Positions 43,734 to 52,536 of a DNA stretch of 57,714 nt are shown here, piece by piece. The notes under the pieces are model-generated. The model saw nothing but the letters and a program-made list of their open reading frames with translations. It did not search any database and was not told the origin of the DNA. Numbering within the stretch: position 1 is the stretch's first letter; each line of letters starts with the position of its first letter. The stretch is from Bacteroidales bacterium (GTDB lineage: Bacteria; Bacteroidota; Bacteroidia; Bacteroidales; UBA12077): contig DMBU01000149.1 in assembly GCA_003446015.1 (NCBI GenBank), positions 1 through 57,714 of the forward strand, read 5' to 3'. A program made the translations under genes and the position numbers.

Positions 43734-44678
43734 TTAATTTTCAATATAAACAACCGGGCAATTCACATACATAACGCCCTCAGCTAAAATATTTGATGCT
43801 TCAACACTGGTAAGATTGCTTACATTATCAAAGTCAGCATTATCATATACAGAAACTGACCATAATGGAGAGTAATCCGTATCGCTTGGAATTGTAGCAA
43901 TAACATTATGTGTTTGTAACGATCCCGATTCCATAACAAATCCCGATGGAGGTCCACTCTCAGGGTTCATATCATCCGGGTTAATATTAAATGTTACATA
44001 AATAGGCGAGATTGGAACTATTCCCCCGGATTTAGTTTCTAAATCTTTTTCCATAAAAGTGAAATAATATAGGACCTCGTCCTTGTACCATCCTCGGTCT
44101 ATAGCATTGCTTTCAGATCCCAATCGTAAACTTGCTGTACTTCCCTGTGGCACAACAGGGCAATTAATAATTGCATTTGTAGCCTGGAAGCTATATCCTT
44201 TTGCTAAAATATCCTGAAAACTGGTAACAGTATTTGCCTCGTAATTTTCAGGAACCGTCACTTTAAACATTTGCCAAAAATCACTATACCCATCTTCACC
44301 CGGGATTACATCAATAATATTTAATTGTCCTTCAACAGGTTCATTACTTCCTTCGTTAAATAATACATATAATGGAGCAGGAAGAAGTGGCTGAACATCA
44401 AAATTATAATATTTAACAACCTGACCATCGGGTCCGAAACTTTGAGTGATAAAATCACCCTGATCAAAGTTTATTGGTTCATTTGCTGCTGGCAATGCAG
44501 AATTGGAACTACGTTTCATCAGTGTTGCAGCATCATCACTAAAACGGTCAATACTAACTATACTAGCAGTATCAGGATTTTTGGGAGTAACTTCCATCAC
44601 ATCATCTTCACAAGAAAAAAGTGAGAATACCATTATCCCCAAGAATAAAGTTTTAATAAAAAATATTTTCTTTTTCAT
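43734..44678 (-). CDS. Lipoprotein with two homologous ~90-residue repeats, unknown function
   Basis: A 314-residue protein with a signal peptide and lipobox ending at Cys23 (FSLFSC). Two repeats are visible by eye. Repeat 1 runs from APLYVLFNEGSNEP to INCPVV and repeat 2 from SPIYVTFNINPDD to VNCPVV, with shared elements PxYVxFN, an IP...DxYSxxW.V block, VxS...ILAxGxx and NCPVV. The protein ends shortly after the second NCPVV. The repeats suggest a duplicated binding domain exposed at the surface. I recognise no family name. The start at 44678 gives a clean signal sequence, so it is preferred. Confidence 0.72.
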   Translation of the reverse strand: MKKKIFFIKTLFLGIMVFSLFSCEDDVMEVTPKNPDTASIVSIDRFSDDAATLMKRSSNSALPAANEPINFDQGDFITQSFGPDGQVVKYYNFDVQPLLPAPLYVLFNEGSNEPVEGQLNIIDVIPGEDGYSDFWQMFKVTVPENYEANTVTSFQDILAKGYSFQATNAIINCPVVPQGSTASLRLGSESNAIDRGWYKDEVLYYFTFMEKDLETKSGGIVPISPIYVTFNINPDDMNPESGPPSGFVMESGSLQTHNVIATIPSDTDYSPLWSVSVYDNADFDNVSNLTSVEASNILAEGVMYVNCPVVYIEN

Positions 44679-44830
44679 AATATCATTAATTTATTAATTC
44701 ATTACATTTTATAACAATCTAAGGTTTAAGATGTTCAAATAATTACAGGTCAATTCATTTTCGTTATTTTAGAGTTTATTCTTTGAACACTAAATATAAT
44801 TAAGTGTTTCTATATTATAAAAACAAAGAA

Positions 44831-46612
44831 ATGTCAAAATACGATATACCAAAAAAGAAAATTACAAAGGAAGGTCTTCAAAATGCGTTTAAACTATACA
44901 GGTTTATAAAGCCCTATCGAATTGAATATGCTATTGGTTTATTCTTCTTATTGGGAGCCAGTATAGCCAGCCTGGCATTTCCTAAATTACTTGGTGATTT
45001 AGTAAACTCCGGTAATAAGGGAAATCTTTCTGAGGATTTAAATTATATAGGTCTCTTATTAGTGATTACTTTACTTGTGCAATCCATCTTTTCTTATTTC
45101 AGAACCATTTTATTTGTAAATGTTACTGAAAAAACCCTGGCGTTTTTGCGCCAACATACTTACAATCACTTGATAAAGCTTCCACTTAAATTTTTTGAAC
45201 AACGTCGTGTTGGTGAGCTGAATAGCCGAATTTCCTCAGATATTTCATTACTGCAGGAAACATTAACTACAACGTTAGCAGAGTTCCTCAGGCAAATTCT
45301 GATCATAGTAGGGGGCATAAGTTTATTGGTGATTACATCACTTAAGCTTACTTTATTTATGCTTGCAATTGTTCCGGCAATAGTTTTATTATCCGTCGTT
45401 TTTGGCAGGTTTATTCGTCGCTTTTCAAAACAAGTACAAAATGAAGTTGCTGAATCAAATACCATAGTTGAAGAAACACTGCAAGGGATTCAAAGTGTAA
45501 AAACTTTTACCAATGAGCATTTCGAGATATTAAGGTATAAGAAACGGACTGAAGAAATTGCTAAAATAGGAATGAAAAGTGGTAAGTATAGAGGTGCATT
45601 TTCTGCTTTTTTAATATCAGGTTTATTTGGTGCAATGGTTGCTGTTATTTGGAAAGGATCAATTCTTTTATCAGAAGGAACAATTGATGCGGGAGAATTA
45701 TTTTCATTTGTGATTTATTCAGGATTTATTGGTGGAACCATTGGTGGCTTAGCCAGTGTTTTTACTCAAATTCAGCGGTTTATTGGTGCAACAGAAGAAC
45801 TTTTTGAAATATTTGATATTGATGAGGAACCTTTAGCTGAACTGAATCAGCATATTCAGTCTGAGGATATCATTCATGGAGATATTGAAATCAAGAACCT
45901 GACTTTTGCCTATCCAACAAGACCTGACGAAGAAGTCTTACAAGATATTAATATCGCAATCAAAAAAAATCAACATATTGCGCTGGTAGGTACAAGTGGT
46001 TCAGGAAAGACTACGATTACAACTTTAATCCTGCAGTTACACCGACATCAAACCGGTCAGATTTTGTTTGATGGACGTGATAGTCATAAATTTAATTTAT
46101 CATCATTACGACAACAAATATCACTGGTGCCTCAGGATATTTTCCTTTTCGGAGGGACTATCCGCGAGAATATTGCATATGGTAAAACAAATGCTACAGA
46201 AGAAGAAATTATTGATGCTGCAAAACAAGCCAATGCCTGGGAATTTATTGATCGCTTTCCGGATAAATTGGAGACGATAGTTGGAGAGAGAGGTACTCAG
46301 CTTTCGGGAGGACAACGTCAACGCATTGCCATTGCCCGTGCAGTACTTAAAAATCCAAAAATACTAATTCTCGACGAAGCCACTTCTTCCTTAGATTCAG
46401 AATCGGAAAGATTAGTTCAGGATGCCCTCGAAAAACTGATGGTTGGTCGCACATCCATTGTAATTGCACACCGATTATCAACCATTCGAAATGCTGATCA
46501 GATTTATGTAATTGAACGAGGAAAATTAATTGAACATGGAACACATGCCGAGTTAATGCAAAATACTGAAGGTATATACAAGAACTTAAGCGAATTACAA
46601 TATACAGGATAA
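44831..46612 (+). CDS. ABC transporter, fused permease and ATPase (ABCB/BmrA-like exporter)
   Basis: A 593-residue half-transporter read from ATG 44831; nine codons upstream to 44804 would be an unlikely extension. Six membrane helices (~30-310) precede a nucleotide-binding domain with Walker A GTSGSGKTT (387-395), Q loop VPQDIFLFGG, signature LSGGQRQR (~491), Walker B ILILDEATSSLD and switch IAHRLS. It works as a homodimer or heterodimer and exports lipids, peptides or drugs. No partner half-transporter lies next to it, so a homodimer is likely. A terminator follows. Confidence 0.92.
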   Translation: MSKYDIPKKKITKEGLQNAFKLYRFIKPYRIEYAIGLFFLLGASIASLAFPKLLGDLVNSGNKGNLSEDLNYIGLLLVITLLVQSIFSYFRTILFVNVTEKTLAFLRQHTYNHLIKLPLKFFEQRRVGELNSRISSDISLLQETLTTTLAEFLRQILIIVGGISLLVITSLKLTLFMLAIVPAIVLLSVVFGRFIRRFSKQVQNEVAESNTIVEETLQGIQSVKTFTNEHFEILRYKKRTEEIAKIGMKSGKYRGAFSAFLISGLFGAMVAVIWKGSILLSEGTIDAGELFSFVIYSGFIGGTIGGLASVFTQIQRFIGATEELFEIFDIDEEPLAELNQHIQSEDIIHGDIEIKNLTFAYPTRPDEEVLQDINIAIKKNQHIALVGTSGSGKTTITTLILQLHRHQTGQILFDGRDSHKFNLSSLRQQISLVPQDIFLFGGTIRENIAYGKTNATEEEIIDAAKQANAWEFIDRFPDKLETIVGERGTQLSGGQRQRIAIARAVLKNPKILILDEATSSLDSESERLVQDALEKLMVGRTSIVIAHRLSTIRNADQIYVIERGKLIEHGTHAELMQNTEGIYKNLSELQYTG

Positions 46613-46621
46613 CAAAAAAAA

Positions 46622-46637
46622 CCCGGCGAAAACCGGG
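46622..46637. terminator. Bidirectional hairpin terminator
   Basis: CCCGG (46622-46626) and CCGGG (46633-46637) with A run on the left and TTTTT on the right, between the ABC exporter and the convergent small basic gene. Confidence 0.78.
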
Positions 46638-46644
46638 ATTTTTA

Positions 46645-46812
46645 TTAAGAATTTACATTCGCCTTATGACGTGGCTTTCTGGAATTTTTTATCTCAGCAC
46701 GTTTAGCCTTTCGCTCAGCACGTTTAGCCTTCATTTCAGCTCTTCTTTCTTTTAGTTTCTTGAAAGGATTTTTTTCCTTTTTACCGTCGTGAATTGTTTT
46801 GTCGTGTGCCAT
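46645..46812 (-). CDS. 55-residue highly basic small protein
   Basis: A minus-strand open frame of 55 codons, ATG at 46812, stop at 46645. After MAHDKTIHDGKK the product is dominated by Lys, Arg and Ala (EMKAKRAERKAKRAEIKNS), with no hydrophobic segment. The reading is supported by the convergent bidirectional terminator at 46622 and the lack of any overlapping gene. It could be a nucleic-acid-binding small protein, but the K/R/A repeats make similarity-based inference unreliable. Moderate confidence that it is a gene, low on function. Confidence 0.5.
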   Translation of the reverse strand: MAHDKTIHDGKKEKNPFKKLKERRAEMKAKRAERKAKRAEIKNSRKPRHKANVNS

Positions 46813-46970
46813 AAGTCATTTTTTTAGATTAACAATTTTACCCTTAAAGCTTAGACTGCAAGTCGAACTTTCTTTTGCCTAAAGTTAAAAAATACCCATA
46901 TACATTGTCAAGTTTTTATACAACTTAAAATTTTTTTTAAGAGTAATTTCTAATATTATCCAATTAATTT

Positions 46971-47061
46971 AAGGACTATAGTCCTTTTATAAATTGCACT
47001 CTGTAACCTCAGGCTTAAGTCTGGGGTTAATCCGGCGACATTACAAAAAGGGCTTTAGCCT
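46971..47061. repeat. Three-palindrome intergenic repeat, copy 2
   Basis: AAGGACTATAGTCCTT (46971-46986), AACCTCAGGCTT with AAGTCTGGGGTT (47005-47028, arms 10/12 complementary) and GGGCTTTAGCC (47050-47060). The order and the central cores match copy 1 at 31053-31136. The rest of the gap 46813-47182 is AT-rich and without a gene. Confidence 0.75.
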
Positions 47062-47130
47062 ATACTATAATATTATCTCTGACTAATATTAAATTTTTTC
47101 AGGCACAAACTGAAAATAGCATATAAAATG

Positions 47131-47138
47131 TATCTTTG
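47131..47138 (+). promoter_or_regulatory. -7 element TATCTTTG upstream of the MutS-like gene
   Basis: An exact TAnnTTTG box 45 bp before the ATG at 47183; a -33 TTTG is not evident, so this is a candidate promoter for the three-gene operon. Confidence 0.5.
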
Positions 47139-47182
47139 ATCTATAGAGAAAAATTATTCACAATTATTGAATTTAGTTCAAA

Positions 47183-48793
47183 ATGATATTAAATCGCAAG
47201 AATAAAAAGAGAGATAAACTATTAGCAGATTTTGGAAGCATTAAAAGTGATTCGTTTGATTTCGAACTTATTGAAAATTATTTTCAAAAAAAGGATCAAT
47301 CCAATACTTTTCAGGTTTTATCTTATAAAACATGTAATGATTTGGATTTTGAAGAGCTATTCATGTTTATTGATAGAACAAATTCAAAAATAGGACAACA
47401 ATTCCTTTATAATCAATTAAGAACTATTCCTTTAAATGATGAAAAGACTATAGATCATGAAAAATTGATTGATGAATTTTCTAATAATCAAAATTTTAGG
47501 GTATCTGTTCAGGAACAATTATCAAAACTAAGCGACCGCGATTCTTATTATATAAGCTCATTATTTCAGGATGAACATCTGAAAGCACCAAAATGGCTAT
47601 TTGCTGCTCGTTTATTAGCTTTTACGAGTGTATTTTCATTGATCATGTTGTTTTTTAACCCTAAAATGGTCTTCATTATTTTTGGAGTATTCCTGATCAA
47701 TATTATAATTCATTACACAAATAAAAAAAATCTTTATCAATATGTAAGTTCCTTACCCCAACTTTTAAGGTTAAACAGCGTTGCAAAAAACTTATTTAAA
47801 AATGAGAAGCTACGTGGAATTAATCCTAATCTTCCCATATCAATAAAAATTATTGATAAAGTGCGAAACAGAATGACATTCTTTAGAATGGAATCAAAAT
47901 TACAACCGGATACAGGAGTAATGTTATGGATATTTTTTGAGTTTATAAAAATACTATTTCTACTTGAACCCTTATTTTTATTTAATGTTTTGAAGCAACT
48001 CGATACAAAAAGAAAAGAAATTGCTGATTTATTTAAATATGTCGGTCAAATTGATTCATTGATTTCAGTTGCATCCTTAAGAAATGGATTAGAAAATTTC
48101 TGTTTACCCGAAGTAACAACAGAACAAAAGATAATTGTTGCTGAAGAAATATATCACCCTTTAATTCCTGATTGTATAAAAAACAATATTCGTGTTAATA
48201 ACAAATCTATACTTCTAACTGGTTCAAACATGTCAGGTAAGACCTCTTTTATAAGAACCATCGGAATCAATCTAATAACCGGACTTAGCTTAAATACTTG
48301 TTTTGCAAAACAATTCTCAGCACCCAGAATGAAATTGTATTCAGCAATAAGAATTAGTGACGATTTAATGAATGATAGGAGCTACTATTTTGAAGAAGTC
48401 TTAACCATTAAAGAAATGATTGATAAAAGTGAGAATGGAGTCCCAAATTTATTTTTATTGGATGAAATTTTTAAAGGAACCAATACTGTAGAACGTATTT
48501 CAGCTGGTAAAGCTGTTTTATCAGCATTAAGAAAATCAGATAATATCGTTTTTGTTTCAACTCACGACATTGAATTAGCAGATTTATTAAAAGATGAATA
48601 TGAATTATATCATTTCAGTGAGAAAGTTGATCATAAAACTGTCGATTTTGATTACAAATTAAAAGACGGAAAATTAAAAAACAGAAATGCAATCAGGATA
48701 CTTCAGATAAATGATTATCCTGAGAATATAATTGAAGAAGCAATCGAAATATCCAAGGATCTTGATAAATACAGAGTAGCTAAAGTATTATAA
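47183..48793 (+). CDS. Membrane-associated MutS-family ATPase
   Basis: A 536-residue protein. The C-terminal third is a MutS ATPase: Walker A GSNMSGKTS (347-355), Walker B NLFLLDEIFKGT, the ST-type segment TNTVERISAGKAVL and VFVSTHDIEL. MutS mismatch-recognition and connector domains are absent; the N-terminal half is a helical core-type region with two strong hydrophobic segments (~143-178, and a weaker one ~250-275) that should sit in the membrane. This places it with the membrane-bound MutS homologues seen in Bacteroidota, not with repair MutS1. Its role is unknown. The methyltransferase gene begins 11 bp downstream. Confidence 0.82.
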   Translation: MILNRKNKKRDKLLADFGSIKSDSFDFELIENYFQKKDQSNTFQVLSYKTCNDLDFEELFMFIDRTNSKIGQQFLYNQLRTIPLNDEKTIDHEKLIDEFSNNQNFRVSVQEQLSKLSDRDSYYISSLFQDEHLKAPKWLFAARLLAFTSVFSLIMLFFNPKMVFIIFGVFLINIIIHYTNKKNLYQYVSSLPQLLRLNSVAKNLFKNEKLRGINPNLPISIKIIDKVRNRMTFFRMESKLQPDTGVMLWIFFEFIKILFLLEPLFLFNVLKQLDTKRKEIADLFKYVGQIDSLISVASLRNGLENFCLPEVTTEQKIIVAEEIYHPLIPDCIKNNIRVNNKSILLTGSNMSGKTSFIRTIGINLITGLSLNTCFAKQFSAPRMKLYSAIRISDDLMNDRSYYFEEVLTIKEMIDKSENGVPNLFLLDEIFKGTNTVERISAGKAVLSALRKSDNIVFVSTHDIELADLLKDEYELYHFSEKVDHKTVDFDYKLKDGKLKNRNAIRILQINDYPENIIEEAIEISKDLDKYRVAKVL

Positions 48794-48804
48794 GCAGTAT
48801 TTCA

Positions 48805-51126
48805 ATGAGTAAAGACGGTCAAAAAAAATTTAGCATTAATAATTACATCCAAAAACTTTCTGGTTTTATTGTAGATACTTCAGCGAACATGTTTGAAGCA
48901 ATGGAACATACCATTAGAAATGATTCGAACTTACAAAAGAAAATAAAAAATCAGCTAAAGAACTATGATCTTTTTAAAATCAAAGATGAACTCAAACTAT
49001 CTGATATTCAGAACATCTGTTTATTAGCCAGTTATTTGTATTATCTTAAAACTGTTTACCAAGACTTAAATAAACCTACTATTTTCGATGAGTTCAATTT
49101 TACCAACGATTACAGTCCTGTTCTAAAGCAAAACATCAAAGAAATAAAGCAGCTAAAATTACCTGAACTTAAAGTTGAAATTTTTGGATCTGTTTACAAT
49201 ACACTTTTTACTAATTACGAACAAAACGAGAAGGGACAGCATTTTACAAATACAGATGAAATTGATATTATAAATGCATTTTGTATAAAAACAAACACAG
49301 ATAAACTTATCGATACGGCGTGTGGTGCAGGTGCGTTCCTTGTTAGAGCTTTTGAGTTGCTAAAATATCTTTATCCCGAAATAAATCAGGATAAACTTAT
49401 TGATAGAATCTGGGGTATTGACATTGCTCCATTTCCGGTGTTTCTGACAAAGGTGAACCTTGCTATAAATAGCCCTAACTTTATACAAGAAGACTTTACT
49501 GAATTTTCAGACGGAAGTAAACTGAAATTACCGCAATTTGATGCTTGCATCGGAAATCCTCCATACATCAGACAGGAATTAATAAAGAATAAGAAAATAT
49601 GGAATAAATTGATTCAAGAAGAGTTTGGAATTAAAAAAATAAATAAACAAAGTGATTTGTATGTGTATTACTTAATGCATACAGCATCATTTTTAAAAGA
49701 GGGAGGAAGACTGGGCTATGTTATTGCAAGCAGCTGGTTAGATGTATCTTATGGTAAAGATTTACAGAAATTTCTGTTAGATCACTTTAAAATTATTGCC
49801 ATAATTGATCAACAAAATACAAGAAGCTTTGAAACAGCCTCGGTTAATACTGTAATTCTAATAGCAGAGAAATGCAGCGTTCAAAAAGAGCGTGAAAATA
49901 ACCAGGTTAAGTTTGTTCGTATATACAATGAATACTCAAAAATAATTGGTCAGATTACGGACAAAGATAGATTCGACAAACTAAACGACTTCGTACAAAG
50001 TATTGAAAATACTAATACTAGCATAAAAACGGAGAACTACTATTTAAATATTGTAGATCAAAAAGAACTTGAAAAACAAAGCACTCAGAATGGAAAATAT
50101 CAAAACGGGCATTGGGGAACAAAATATTTCAGAGTTCCAGAGATATACAATGAAATTATTCAAAAATCGAAAGATAAATTAATTCCATTAAAAGAGATTT
50201 GCGAAATAAAATATGGTATAAAAACCGGTGCAAACGATTTCTTTTATCTGACTGATGAAACTGAAAGAGCTATTGATTTCAGGTCAAAACTCAGGAATTA
50301 TTGGAAAATCTATGGTTGGTATTATTCCAATCTTGATAAAAAACATCACCTTTTTGAACGAAAGTACCTGAAACCCATTCTTAAGAGTCAGCGCGAAATG
50401 AATGGACTGATCATTAAGAATGAACAGCTTAAACAATTTGTTTTAGACATAAAAAACCAAAAGCACAAACTTAAAGAGCTTAGTTCAGAACTCTACAATT
50501 ACATAAAAACAGGAGAATCCCCGGATTATAAAATTGACCAACGAGCTACATGTAAAGGACGAATTTCAAAAAACAGAGATTCTGACTGGTATAACCTGGG
50601 TAAAGAAATAGTTATTGGTGATTTTATTATCCCTTCTAAAATAGGAGAGCGGTTCAGGTTGTTGGATAACCGAAAATCAGGAGTTTATTGCGATAAAGTA
50701 AGTTATAATATATGTATTAAGCCTGAATACAGTGAATATTCAGACATACTATTTGCCATATTAAACAGCACGTTTTTCAGATATTCACTTGATCTTTTTT
50801 CACGACAGTTAACCGGAAGTCAAACACTTAGCGATGTTGATGTGAATGTAGTACAGGATACTTTGATTCCACATCCCAAATATCTACTTGATAATGAATC
50901 AGCATTGACTACAATCATGCAATCGATGTGCAAAAGGAAGCAGGAATCTATTTTTACAGAAATGGAATTTGAGGACCGAAAACAACTCGATTTTTCAATC
51001 TTAAGTTCAATTGGTCTTCATCATCAGGAAATTGATTTATTGAGGGAAAAAGCCATTGAATTTGTGCAAAACAGGAAGCTAAAATCCGAATCCATAAAAA
51101 CAATTAAACGTCCTCCAAAAAATTAA
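48805..51126 (+). CDS. Eco57I-like adenine-N6 DNA methyltransferase
   Basis: A 773-residue protein. Motif I DTACGAGAF (Asp170) binds SAM, and NPPY (251-254, in CIGNPPYIRQEL) is the catalytic motif for N6-adenine methylation. It has the long C-terminal target-recognition region usual in Eco57I-type enzymes, with EICEIKYGIKTGANDFFYL as its start. No fused nuclease motif is obvious in the N-terminal ~130 residues. It overlaps the following gene by one base, and a separate nuclease in that gene would complete a type II-like system. It lies 11 bp after the MutS-like gene. Confidence 0.85.
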   Translation: MSKDGQKKFSINNYIQKLSGFIVDTSANMFEAMEHTIRNDSNLQKKIKNQLKNYDLFKIKDELKLSDIQNICLLASYLYYLKTVYQDLNKPTIFDEFNFTNDYSPVLKQNIKEIKQLKLPELKVEIFGSVYNTLFTNYEQNEKGQHFTNTDEIDIINAFCIKTNTDKLIDTACGAGAFLVRAFELLKYLYPEINQDKLIDRIWGIDIAPFPVFLTKVNLAINSPNFIQEDFTEFSDGSKLKLPQFDACIGNPPYIRQELIKNKKIWNKLIQEEFGIKKINKQSDLYVYYLMHTASFLKEGGRLGYVIASSWLDVSYGKDLQKFLLDHFKIIAIIDQQNTRSFETASVNTVILIAEKCSVQKERENNQVKFVRIYNEYSKIIGQITDKDRFDKLNDFVQSIENTNTSIKTENYYLNIVDQKELEKQSTQNGKYQNGHWGTKYFRVPEIYNEIIQKSKDKLIPLKEICEIKYGIKTGANDFFYLTDETERAIDFRSKLRNYWKIYGWYYSNLDKKHHLFERKYLKPILKSQREMNGLIIKNEQLKQFVLDIKNQKHKLKELSSELYNYIKTGESPDYKIDQRATCKGRISKNRDSDWYNLGKEIVIGDFIIPSKIGERFRLLDNRKSGVYCDKVSYNICIKPEYSEYSDILFAILNSTFFRYSLDLFSRQLTGSQTLSDVDVNVVQDTLIPHPKYLLDNESALTTIMQSMCKRKQESIFTEMEFEDRKQLDFSILSSIGLHHQEIDLLREKAIEFVQNRKLKSESIKTIKRPPKN

Positions 51127-51854
51127 TGATCATGTTTGATTACCAGAAAATAAAAACCAAACAAGGTGATTGGAATATTGTTAAAGTTCATTTAGATCCA
51201 AACTCTGATTTTATTTCCCGGGCAGCACGTCAGGCAAAGCAAAAAGCTAAATACACGATTCAGGCCGGACAGAATGGTATTTCCCGATCAAACAAACTTA
51301 AGCTCCAAAATCAGTTCCGGGGTATGATTGCCGAAATATACGCAGTTGAATTGATCAAATCATGGTTAGCCGATTCAAAATTAAATAACTGGGAAGTAAT
51401 TCGTTACGATGATGTTAGAACAGATAATTTCGAGAGTCCAACGAATGAATATGACCTAAAAATTCAAAATAATAGCATCGGGAATAAGGTTTTAAAAATT
51501 GAATCCCGTTCATCTGTAACTTATGCCAGAAATCTTATTGAGGGAATAAGTGATTTGGACATAATTGGACCTTATACTTCTCAAGCAAAACCCAAAGAAA
51601 CATATGTTGATTATTACATAAGACCATTATACAATAATACCAAAGAAATGAAACCAGAAGATTTCAGTGATTTTCTTAAAAATGGATTTGTAGATTTGTA
51701 CTTTGTAGCAGGTTGCAGCAAGAATGCATTGCTTGAAAAAGGCATTTATAAGAGCATGAAACAAAACTCTTCAAAATATCGTTGTTTGCCAATCATTCTC
51801 GGTTCAGATATAATAGACTTTCGAAAGAAAATCATCACTAACATTAATTCCTGA
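51126..51854 (+). CDS. Putative restriction endonuclease (PD-(D/E)XK-like)
   Basis: A 242-residue soluble protein starting at 51126 (MIMF) or the ATG at 51132. A candidate nuclease core lies at Glu70 (GMIAEIYA), Asp110 (NEYDLKI) and Glu126-x-Arg128 (KIESRSS), spaced as in PD-(D/E)XK folds although Arg replaces the usual Lys. Its start is coupled to the methyltransferase stop, the expected arrangement for R and M genes. I cannot confirm restriction activity or the recognition sequence. It could also be an accessory subunit. Confidence 0.6.
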   Translation: MIMFDYQKIKTKQGDWNIVKVHLDPNSDFISRAARQAKQKAKYTIQAGQNGISRSNKLKLQNQFRGMIAEIYAVELIKSWLADSKLNNWEVIRYDDVRTDNFESPTNEYDLKIQNNSIGNKVLKIESRSSVTYARNLIEGISDLDIIGPYTSQAKPKETYVDYYIRPLYNNTKEMKPEDFSDFLKNGFVDLYFVAGCSKNALLEKGIYKSMKQNSSKYRCLPIILGSDIIDFRKKIITNINS

Positions 51855-51952
51855 TATACTGAAAGTTATAAAAATACTTCAATGTAATTAATTGTAACTA
51901 TCAGGTAGAATGGATAATCGTATTTAATTAAATATTAATAGGATATACATTT

Positions 51953-52025
51953 CACACAAAGTTTGCAAAGAATATGGCAAAGTATCGCAAAGTATTTATA
52001 ATATGCACTTTGCGTTTTTTGCGTG
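51953..52025. repeat. CGCAAAG-type dispersed hairpin repeat, copy 2
   Basis: CGCAAAG (51986-51992) and CTTTGCG (52008-52014) form an inverted pair with several GCAAAG/TTTGC variants around them. The rest of the gap 51855-52188 is AT-rich with no gene. Confidence 0.55.
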
Positions 52026-52118
52026 GAATTTTTAATCATAAAACACAAATAATCAAGAATTTAAACAACTTGAGTAATTACAATTAATTTCCTTTTTGTA
52101 AAAAAATTTCACATTTTA

Positions 52119-52151
52119 TTTGCTTTTCATAAAAATTATATACTATATTTG
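52119..52151 (+). promoter_or_regulatory. Promoter of the padR operon
   Basis: TTTG (52119-52122), 21 bp, then TATATTTG (52144-52151), an exact -7 match. Expected start near 52157, about 32 nt upstream of the ATG at 52189. Confidence 0.65.
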
Positions 52152-52175
52152 CTATATATAAGTTTATAGTATATA
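52137..52175. promoter_or_regulatory. Inverted repeat around the padR -7 box, candidate PadR operator
   Basis: TATATACTAT (52137-52146) and ATAGTATATA (52166-52175) are perfect inverted repeats overlapping and following the -7 element, a natural place for an autoregulating PadR dimer. Confidence 0.6.
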
Positions 52176-52188
52176 CAAAATTAAAATT

Positions 52189-52536
52189 ATGGTTTCAAGA
52201 GAATTATTAAAAGGGTCGCTAAAATCAATCGTTCTTAAGCTATTAGCCGAGCATGGCAGAATGTATGGTTATGAAATCACACAAAAAGTTGCAATTTTAA
52301 CTCAGGGTCAAATTACCTTAACCTATGGTGCTCTTTATCCCGTTTTGCATAAACTGGAAAAGGAGGGAGCTTTACTAACCGAATCGGAAATTATAAATAA
52401 CCGAAACCGAATTTATTATAAGCTAACTAAAAAAGGTAACGAGACAGCTCGTGAAAAAATCAAGGAACTTGAAGATTTCATTAATACCATTGGAATTTTG
52501 TTAAAACCTGATTTAGGAATAGAACCATGCAGCTAA
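52189..52536 (+). CDS. PadR-family transcriptional regulator
   Basis: A 115-residue winged-helix regulator. Family text: LKGSLKSIVLKLLAEHGRMYGYEITQKV, LTYGALYPVLHKLEKEGAL and the wing RNRIYYKLTKKG. PadR proteins are repressors released by small ligands or stress. Its stop overlaps the next gene by 10 bp, and its own promoter carries an inverted repeat, so it very likely controls the two HWPGA membrane proteins with which it is cotranscribed. Confidence 0.92.
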   Translation: MVSRELLKGSLKSIVLKLLAEHGRMYGYEITQKVAILTQGQITLTYGALYPVLHKLEKEGALLTESEIINNRNRIYYKLTKKGNETAREKIKELEDFINTIGILLKPDLGIEPCS

